A DNA stretch of 64,000 nt, taken from assembly GCA_035551475.1 (NCBI GenBank), contig DASZMX010000125.1:1-64000 (forward strand), written 5' to 3'. This stretch comes from DASZMX01 sp035551475 (lineage in GTDB: Bacteria > Verrucomicrobiota > Verrucomicrobiia > Limisphaerales > Palsa-1400). The notes beneath the pieces are model-generated. The model was not told the DNA's origin, ran no database searches, and worked only from the letters and a program-made list of their open reading frames with translations. Made by a program: the position numbers and the translations under genes. The first letter of the stretch is position 1, and the number at the start of each line of letters is the position of its first letter. Positions 59,200 to 64,000 of this stretch are shown here, piece by piece.

Positions 59200-59224
59200 G
59201 GGCAAAAAAACTTGGCGAAATCAG

Positions 59225-59253
59225 TTGGCGCGGCGGCCCTGTTCACCTATATT
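59225..59253 (+). promoter_or_regulatory. Possible promoter of the rpsB-tsf-pyrH operon
   Basis: TTGGCG (59225-59230) and TATATT (59248-59253) are 17 bp apart, about 145 bp before the rpsB start. Transcription from here would leave a long leader, as is usual for rpsB. Confidence 0.45.
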
Positions 59254-59341
59254 CACCGTTCCGTTTGCCTTGGGCAGGCGGAAAACGGCCTAAACTTCTG
59301 TCTCCGTGTGGAGATGGGCGGCCATAATAACATCTAAATTA

Positions 59342-59360
59342 ATCCCGTGTTCCGCGGGAT
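59342..59360 (+). promoter_or_regulatory. Hairpin in the rpsB leader
   Basis: ATCCCG (59342-59347) pairs perfectly with CGGGAT (59355-59360) around a 7-base loop. A second small GC stem with a GAAA loop (near 59365-59375) follows, just before the AAAAGGA ribosome site. In other bacteria S2 represses its own operon through the leader; that this hairpin does so is inference. Confidence 0.35.
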
Positions 59361-59396
59361 GGCGGCCGAAAGGCGGCTTTTAACAAAAGGAAAATT

Positions 59397-60209
59397 GTGA
59401 TTAGTATTGGCATTAAGGAATTATTGGATTCAGGGGTTCATTTTGGCCATCAGACGCGCCGGTGGAATCCGAAAATGAAGAAGTTCATCTTCGACGCGCG
59501 CAACGGCATTCATATTATCGATCTCAGCAAGACGCTGGCCCAACTTGAGGCGGCTTGCGATTTCCTGCACAACACCGTCAGCAAAGGCGGTTTGGTGTTG
59601 TTCGTCGGCACCAAGAAACAAGCCCAGGAAGCCGTCAAGGAATCGGCCAAGGCTTGCGGCCAGCTTTACGTGACCGAACGCTGGCTCGGCGGCACGCTCA
59701 CCAATTTCAACACCATCAAGCGCTCCATCGCCCGTTTGAAGACCATCGAAAAATGGGAAACCGATGGCAGCATCAACAATTACGGCAAACAAGAGCAATC
59801 GATGTATCGCCGCGAGGCTGCGCGTCTTTTCAAGAATCTGGACGGCATCCGCTCGATGGAAAAATATCCCGCCGCGATGTTCGTCGTGGACATCAAGCGC
59901 GAGCATAACGCCATCGCCGAAGGCCGCCGCTTGAAAATCCCGATCGTCGCGTTGGTGGACACCAACTGCGATCCTGATCTTGTGGATTATCCCATCGCCG
60001 GCAATGACGACGCGATTCGCTCCGTGCGTTTGGTTTTGCAAACGGTTGTGCAGACCGTCACGCAAGCCCGCGCGGAATATGAATCCAAGTACGGCCGCCG
60101 CAAAACCGAACAAGCCGCCGAAGGCGCCGCCGCCGCTCCCGCTGACCAGGCCGCCGCCCAACCCGAAGCCGCTCCCGCTCCTGCCGCGCCCGCGCCGGTG
60201 GCAGCTTAA
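59397..60209 (+). CDS. rpsB: Small ribosomal subunit protein uS2
   Basis: A 270-residue ribosomal protein S2: LLDSGVHFGHQTRRWNPKMKKFIF, FVGTKKQAQEAVKESA, TERWLGGTLTNFNTIKRSI, VDIKREHNAIAEGRRLKIPIVALVDTNCDPDLVDYPIAGNDDAIRSVRL all match. The last ~40 residues are an Ala/Pro-rich, disordered tail (PADQAAAQPEAAPAPAA) longer than in E. coli. The start is GTG at 59397 behind AAAAGGAAAA. First gene of the rpsB-tsf-pyrH operon. Confidence 0.97.
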   Translation: MISIGIKELLDSGVHFGHQTRRWNPKMKKFIFDARNGIHIIDLSKTLAQLEAACDFLHNTVSKGGLVLFVGTKKQAQEAVKESAKACGQLYVTERWLGGTLTNFNTIKRSIARLKTIEKWETDGSINNYGKQEQSMYRREAARLFKNLDGIRSMEKYPAAMFVVDIKREHNAIAEGRRLKIPIVALVDTNCDPDLVDYPIAGNDDAIRSVRLVLQTVVQTVTQARAEYESKYGRRKTEQAAEGAAAAPADQAAAQPEAAPAPAAPAPVAA

Positions 60210-60247
60210 GCTGGACTTTAACCTTTCAACCGAGAACGGATTAAAAC

Positions 60248-61084
60248 ATGGCAGAATTTACCGCAGCCGATGTGGCCAAGCTTCGCGAGATGACCGGCGC
60301 AGGCTTGATGGATTGCAAAAAAACGCTGGTCGAGGCCAATGGGGACATCAGCGCCGCCGTCGATCTCTTGCGCAAGCGGGGCGTCGCCTCCGCCGCCAAG
60401 AAAGCCTCGCGCGAAGCCAAGGATGGCGTCATTGCGCAGCACATCCAACCCGGCGCCAAAGTGGGCGTGCTGGTGGAAGTGAACTGCGAGACCGATTTCG
60501 TGGCTCGCAACGAAACCTTCAAGGCGTTCAGCGACGAAGTGGCCCGCAAACTGGCCGGACAGGCGACCATTGAATCGCTCGATTCCGAGCGCATCGCGGC
60601 CGTCGCCAAAATTGGCGAGAACATTCAGATCGCGCGCTCCGTCCGCTACGAAGTGGGCGGCAACGGCTTGATCGCGGCCTACATTCACACCGGCTCCAAG
60701 GTGGGCGTGCTGGTGGAAGTCGGCGCCGGCAAGGAGGCCACTTCCGCTTCCGAAGAATTCAAACAAGCGGTGCGCGACATCACGTTGCAAATCGCCGCGG
60801 CTAATCCGCTCGTCGTTTCGCGCGAGCAATTGCCCGCTGATCTCGTGGCGAAGGAAAAGGAAATCGCCGCCGACCAGGTCAAGGGCAAGCCGCCCCAAGC
60901 CATCGCCAAAATCGTCGAAGGCAAGCTCGAGAAATTCTATGGCGGCGTCTGCCTCCTGGACCAGGGCTTTGTCAAGCGCAACTCCGAAGTCACCATCAAA
61001 GAGCACATTGGGACCGTGGGCAAACAGCTCGGTGACGAAATTGAGATTCGCCGCTTCGTCCGCTTCCAGTTGGGCGGTATGTGA
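60248..61084 (+). CDS. tsf: Elongation factor Ts
   Basis: A 278-residue EF-Ts, which exchanges GDP for GTP on EF-Tu. The N-terminal UBA-like domain has VAKLREMTGAGLMDCKKTLVEANGDISAAVDLLRKRG and the core contains VEVNCETDFVARNETF, the Thr-Asp-Phe-Val motif that contacts EF-Tu. Spacing from rpsB is 38 bp. Its stop lies inside the possible upstream extension of pyrH. Confidence 0.97.
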   Translation: MAEFTAADVAKLREMTGAGLMDCKKTLVEANGDISAAVDLLRKRGVASAAKKASREAKDGVIAQHIQPGAKVGVLVEVNCETDFVARNETFKAFSDEVARKLAGQATIESLDSERIAAVAKIGENIQIARSVRYEVGGNGLIAAYIHTGSKVGVLVEVGAGKEATSASEEFKQAVRDITLQIAAANPLVVSREQLPADLVAKEKEIAADQVKGKPPQAIAKIVEGKLEKFYGGVCLLDQGFVKRNSEVTIKEHIGTVGKQLGDEIEIRRFVRFQLGGM

Positions 61085-61125
61085 TTGACGCCTCGCGCCC
61101 CGGTTGTTACAACAGCCGGGCGCGC

Positions 61126-61851
61126 ATGAAAAAAGAACGTCGTCCGAAATATCGCCGAATCCTCATCAAGTTAAGCGGGGAGGCGTTGGGGGGCGATAAT
61201 GGCGTCGGCGTTTCCCCGGAATCGATCTTCGAGATGGCTCGGCAGATCGAGGAAGTCCGCGAATTGGGCGTGGAAATCGTCGTCGTCGTTGGCGGCGGCA
61301 ACATCTATCGCGGCGCTTCGGGCGGGGAAAAAGGCATTGAGCGAGCCACCGGCGATTACATGGGCATGCTCGCCACCGTCATCAACGCCCTGGCGCTCCA
61401 GGACGCCCTCGAAAAACGCGGCGTCGCCACCCGCGTGCAAAGCGCCATCACCATGTCGCAGGTCGCCGAGCCCTTCATTCGCCGCCGCGCCGTGCGTCAT
61501 CTCGAAAAAAATCGCGTCGTGATTTTTGGCGGCGGCACGGGCAATCCTTATTTTTCCACCGACACCGCCGCCGCCCTGCGCGCCAACGAAATCGGCGCCG
61601 AAGTCATCCTCAAAGCGACCAAGGTCGATGGCATTTACGACAGCGACCCCAAGAAGAACCCCAAAGCCAAACGCTTCGACCGCATCACCTACATCGAGGC
61701 CTTGCAGAAGCAATTGAAAGTGATGGACTCCACCGCCTTCTCGCTCTGCATGGACAACAAGATGCCCATTATTGTGTTTGACTTGTTCAAGGAGCACAAT
61801 CTCAAGCGGGTCGTCCTCGGCGAATTCGTCGGCACGCTGGTGACGGCGTGA
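61126..61851 (+). CDS. pyrH: UMP kinase
   Basis: A 241-residue bacterial UMP kinase (amino-acid kinase fold), making UDP from UMP and ATP. RILIKLSGEAL is the phosphate-binding start, IVVVVGGGNIYRG follows, and RATGDYMGMLATVINALALQDALEKRG, GGTGNPYFSTDTAAALRANEIGAE and KATKVDGIYDSDPKK complete the signature. I prefer ATG 61126 over a GTG at 61081 that overlaps tsf, because it gives the standard length. The usual next gene, frr, is absent. Confidence 0.96.
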   Translation: MKKERRPKYRRILIKLSGEALGGDNGVGVSPESIFEMARQIEEVRELGVEIVVVVGGGNIYRGASGGEKGIERATGDYMGMLATVINALALQDALEKRGVATRVQSAITMSQVAEPFIRRRAVRHLEKNRVVIFGGGTGNPYFSTDTAAALRANEIGAEVILKATKVDGIYDSDPKKNPKAKRFDRITYIEALQKQLKVMDSTAFSLCMDNKMPIIVFDLFKEHNLKRVVLGEFVGTLVTA

Positions 61852-61868
61852 GCGGGTTTGTCTTGCTT

Positions 61869-61882
61869 CAGCGCGAGCGCTG
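61869..61882 (+). terminator. Possible terminator hairpin after pyrH
   Basis: CAGCGC/GCGCTG with a 2-base loop (or a 5-bp stem with a CGAG loop) lies 17 bp after the pyrH stop, followed by ATTACCTTTT. It is short, so it is a weak candidate. Confidence 0.3.
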
Positions 61883-61896
61883 ATTACCTTTTCCCG

Positions 61897-62478
61897 ATGG
61901 CTCATGCCACGCCCATCCGACGCCTCAGCGCGTCTGAATACCTGCAAATGGAGCGCGCCGCGGAAACCAAGAGCGAATTTCGGGACGGCGATGTGTATGC
62001 CATGGCCGGTGGAACTCCCGCGCACAGCCGCATTTCGGCGAACTTGATTCGTCACTTGGGAAACCGGCTCGAAGGAGGAAAGTGTTTTGCATTCACTTCT
62101 GATCTACGCGTTAAAATCGAGATGGCGGACGCGTACACCTATCCTGACGTTTCCGTCGTGTGCGGAAGCTTGCAGACTGAATCAGGCCATGATGACGTTT
62201 TGCTGAATCCAACTGTGATCGTGGAAGTGCTTTCTCCTTCCAGCGAATCCGATGATCGCGGACGGAAGTTTGAATTGTATCGGCGGATTCCCTCCCTGCG
62301 GGAATACCTGCTGGTCAGTCAATCCAAGCCGCATGTCGAGCAATTCATCCGCCAAGCCAGCGGCGAATGGTTGTTGCGGGACATCGAGGGGCGGGCGGCG
62401 GCCCTGTCCCTGGCAGCGTTGGGGATTGAACTTCCGCTCGCGGAGGTTTTTGCCGGTGTCGAGTTCAAGGCGGCTTAA
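61897..62478 (+). CDS. Uma2 family (DUF820) PD-(D/E)XK nuclease-like protein
   Basis: A 193-residue member of the Uma2/DUF820 family, a restriction-endonuclease-like fold. LSASEYLQMERAAETKSEFRDGDVYAMAGGTPAHSRI is the family start, YPDVSVVCG holds the catalytic Asp, and NPTVIVEVLSPSSESDDRGRKFELYRRIPSLREYLLV the catalytic Glu-x-Leu and Lys. Family members are numerous in cyanobacteria and Verrucomicrobia; cellular role is unclear, and some may be mobile. The ATG at 61897 is chosen as it precedes the family start by ~10 residues. It occupies the place where frr is often found. Confidence 0.9.
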   Translation: MAHATPIRRLSASEYLQMERAAETKSEFRDGDVYAMAGGTPAHSRISANLIRHLGNRLEGGKCFAFTSDLRVKIEMADAYTYPDVSVVCGSLQTESGHDDVLLNPTVIVEVLSPSSESDDRGRKFELYRRIPSLREYLLVSQSKPHVEQFIRQASGEWLLRDIEGRAAALSLAALGIELPLAEVFAGVEFKAA

Positions 62479-62522
62479 GAGCGCGGCTCGACTTGCCGGG
62501 GCTTCGATGGCAGATTGCTTTT

Positions 62523-63392
62523 GTGTCTGAGAGCAAATTGGAACGCCTGCAAACTATTCTCCGGTCTTACGGATCGTGTCTCGTGGCGTACTCGGGCGGG
62601 GTGGATTCGGTGTTCCTGGCCTATGTGGCGCACCAGGTTTTGGGCGAGCGGGCGCTGGCCGCGCTGGCCGATTCGCCGAGTTTGCCGCGGCGGGAATTTA
62701 ATGATGCGATTGCGGTTGCGAATCAGTTCTCCCTTCCTTTGCGAATTTTGCAAACGGCCGAGTTCGATAACCCGGCTTACCTGGCAAACCCCGCGAATCG
62801 CTGCTATTTCTGCAAGCACGAGCTTTTCACCGAGTTGACGCCGCTGGCTAAAGCGGAGAATTTTGCCGTGATTGCTTACGGCGAGAACGCCAGTGATGTC
62901 GGCGATTTCCGCCCCGGCGCCAAAGCGGCTGGGGAGTTTGAAGTGCGCGCCCCGTTGAAGGAAGCGGGGTTGACCAAGGCGGAAATCCGCGCGTTGTCCG
63001 CCCAATTTGGCCTTCCCACGGCGGACAAACCGCAGATGGCCTGCCTCAGTTCCCGCGTGCCCTACGGAGAGGCGGTCACCACCGAAAAACTGTCCATGAT
63101 CGAAGCAGGCGAAAACGTGCTGCGCGATCTCGGATTTTACGACGTGCGGGTGCGTCACCACGAAATGAGCGCCCAAGGCGTCAAAACCCATCTGGCGCGC
63201 ATCGAGGTGGGGGCCGGCGAAATGCCTAAATTTCTTACTGACAACGCCTATGCCCGCGTGGCTGAGGCGTTGAAGAAAATCGGCTACGTGCACGTTACGC
63301 TCGACTTGCAAGGCTACCGCCGCGGCAGCGTCAATGAGGCGCTCGACCGCTCGCCCGCGTCGCCTCTCCTGGCGTCGGTGACAGCGTCTTGA
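62523..63392 (+). CDS. larE: ATP-dependent sacrificial sulfur transferase LarE-like protein
   Basis: A 289-residue PP-loop ATPase of the LarE family, which donates sulfur to the nickel-pincer cofactor precursor of lactate racemase. The ATP motif SGGVDS is at residues 24-29; Cys174 in MACLSSRVPYG corresponds to Cys176 of the Lactobacillus enzyme, the cysteine that gives up its sulfur; RCYFCKHELF is also conserved. GTG at 62523 is preferred over TTG at 62493 because it gives the usual distance to the PP-loop. larA, larB and larC are not in the window, so the substrate route is unproven. Confidence 0.88.
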   Translation: MSESKLERLQTILRSYGSCLVAYSGGVDSVFLAYVAHQVLGERALAALADSPSLPRREFNDAIAVANQFSLPLRILQTAEFDNPAYLANPANRCYFCKHELFTELTPLAKAENFAVIAYGENASDVGDFRPGAKAAGEFEVRAPLKEAGLTKAEIRALSAQFGLPTADKPQMACLSSRVPYGEAVTTEKLSMIEAGENVLRDLGFYDVRVRHHEMSAQGVKTHLARIEVGAGEMPKFLTDNAYARVAEALKKIGYVHVTLDLQGYRRGSVNEALDRSPASPLLASVTAS

Positions 63393-63475
63393 CGCAAAAT
63401 TCGGTGAAGGTATCGCAAGATCCGTTTGCACGTCGTCCCCCTGCCTTCCGATAGAATCCGTGAAGTGTTGTAAGC

Positions 63476-63489
63476 CCGGCAACCGCCGG
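63476..63489 (+). promoter_or_regulatory. Hairpin in the receptor gene leader
   Basis: CCGGC (63476-63480) and GCCGG (63485-63489) form a perfect stem with the loop AACC, 23 bp before the receptor ATG. It may be part of a leader structure; no known riboswitch could be assigned. Confidence 0.25.
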
Positions 63490-63512
63490 TCTTGTCGGCA
63501 TCCAAATGGATT

Positions 63513-64000
63513 ATGTCGCCTATCGCTAGACTGCGCGGATCCTTGAGCATGGCGGTGGCGGGGGCGTGCGCCTTCGTGGCCTTTTGCGGCCCAGCCCCCG
63601 CCGAGGATTCGCTTCCTCCCGCCCAATCCGCCCGGCTCAAAAAAATGAGCCTCGAAGACCTGATGGAAATCAAGGTGCAAACCGTGTACGCGGCTTCCAA
63701 GCATGAGGAGGCGGTCACGGCGGCCCCCGCCAGCGTCAGCATCGTGACGGAGGAGGACATCCAGGATTTCGGCTACCGGACCTTGGGCGATTTGTTAAAC
63801 AGCGTGCGCGGCTTTTATGTGGATTTTGACCGCGGTTACAGCGTCGCGGGGTTGCGGGGAGTTAATCGCCCGGGCAGCTATGGCGACGGTATCCTCCTGA
63901 TGGTGAACGGTCATCGTTTGAACGACGCCCTGGTGGGCGCGGCCTACACCTACGACGATTTTCCGCTGGATGTGGATTTGATCGACCGCGTGGAAGTGAT
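63513..64000 (+). CDS. TonB-dependent receptor, N-terminal part (cut by window end)
   Basis: The first ~162 residues of an outer-membrane receptor; the gene continues past the window. A signal peptide (about residues 1-31, SMAVAGACAFVAFCGPAPA) is followed by KKMSLEDLMEIKVQTVYAA, a TonB-box-like region, and by the plug domain: APASVSIVTEEDIQDFGYRTLGDLLNSVRGFYVDFDRGYSVAGLRGVNRPGSYGDGILLMVNGHRLND. This plug pattern ('RTLxDLLxSVRGFYV...GxRGxxxPGdy') is that of TonB receptors with a 'MSLEDLMxIxVxTVxAASK' start, often for metals or vitamins. ATG 63513 fits the signal peptide. Confidence 0.9.
   Translation, partial: MSPIARLRGSLSMAVAGACAFVAFCGPAPAEDSLPPAQSARLKKMSLEDLMEIKVQTVYAASKHEEAVTAAPASVSIVTEEDIQDFGYRTLGDLLNSVRGFYVDFDRGYSVAGLRGVNRPGSYGDGILLMVNGHRLNDALVGAAYTYDDFPLDVDLIDRVEV

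Noticed and set aside
63393..63512. Cobalamin riboswitch before the TonB receptor
   Set aside because: An AAGCCCGG-like element is present, but the B12-box and other conserved core segments could not be found in the short gap.
1..64000. CRISPR arrays or complete mobile elements
   Set aside because: No regularly spaced direct repeats, cas genes, transposases or integrases were seen anywhere in the window.

Overview
The window is one long, gene-dense, GC-rich chromosome segment with no phage, plasmid or IS module. Gene content points to Verrucomicrobiota, probably subdivision 3 (Pedosphaera/Limisphaerales-like). The reasons are: secreted proteins ending in a 'STNLV.W...RFYR' tail, Tat-exported Gfo/Idh/MocA and NHL-propeller proteins beside a DUF6807 protein, a GreA factor with a very long N-terminal extension, a kinase-MurQ fusion, and FecR/TPR/outer-membrane chimeras. 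This placement is inference from remembered families, not a database result.

Layout. 0-1.4 kb: an A+T-richer stretch with an unrecognised gene, a truncated Phd-like antitoxin and a frameshifted small gene, lying against the 3' end of tRNA-Asp. 1.6-7.4 kb: mtnA, a TPR protein, an hpnA-like epimerase and a large secreted repeat protein. 7.5-23.5 kb: a surface-glycan cluster. Eleven plus-strand genes (sulfotransferase, five methyltransferases, glycosyltransferases) converge on five translationally coupled minus-strand glycosyltransferases, including a GT10 fucosyltransferase-like enzyme; a GT9 heptosyltransferase-like gene follows. 23.5-28.4 kb: KamA-type radical SAM enzyme, a Tat-exported beta-propeller, an oxidoreductase and a DUF6807 protein. 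28.5-32.8 kb: a secreted unknown, an ECF sigma factor with its anti-sigma factor, and an Hsp70. 32.8-41.2 kb: a TPR-methyltransferase, a membrane protein, Fpg, an outer-membrane barrel, small proteins, an EVE protein, mnmE and a GlcNAc-kinase/MurQ fusion.

41.2-47.7 kb holds the most unusual block. A CHASE2 adenylate cyclase is coupled to a 1167-residue FecR-TPR-outer-membrane-barrel fusion, and a histidine kinase homologue that lacks its phosphoacceptor His, N-box Asn and most of its ATP lid lies just beyond. 47.8-55.4 kb: DUF4202, mqnD, a 300-bp tandem duplication carrying an inverted repeat, and a four-gene operon (MFS transporter, FG-GAP propeller, OB-fold sensor kinase, NarL-type regulator). 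55.4-64 kb: tRNA-Ala, OsmC, extended GreA, rsmB, rpsB-tsf-pyrH, a Uma2 nuclease, larE and the start of a TonB-dependent receptor cut by the window end.

Four-base ATGA stop/start overlaps link most same-strand neighbours, so translational coupling is the rule here, and several convergent genes overlap at their 3' ends. The best candidates for undescribed biology are the cyclase/FecR-barrel pair, the degenerate kinase, the MFS/propeller/two-component operon, and the sulfated, methylated, fucosylated glycan cluster.
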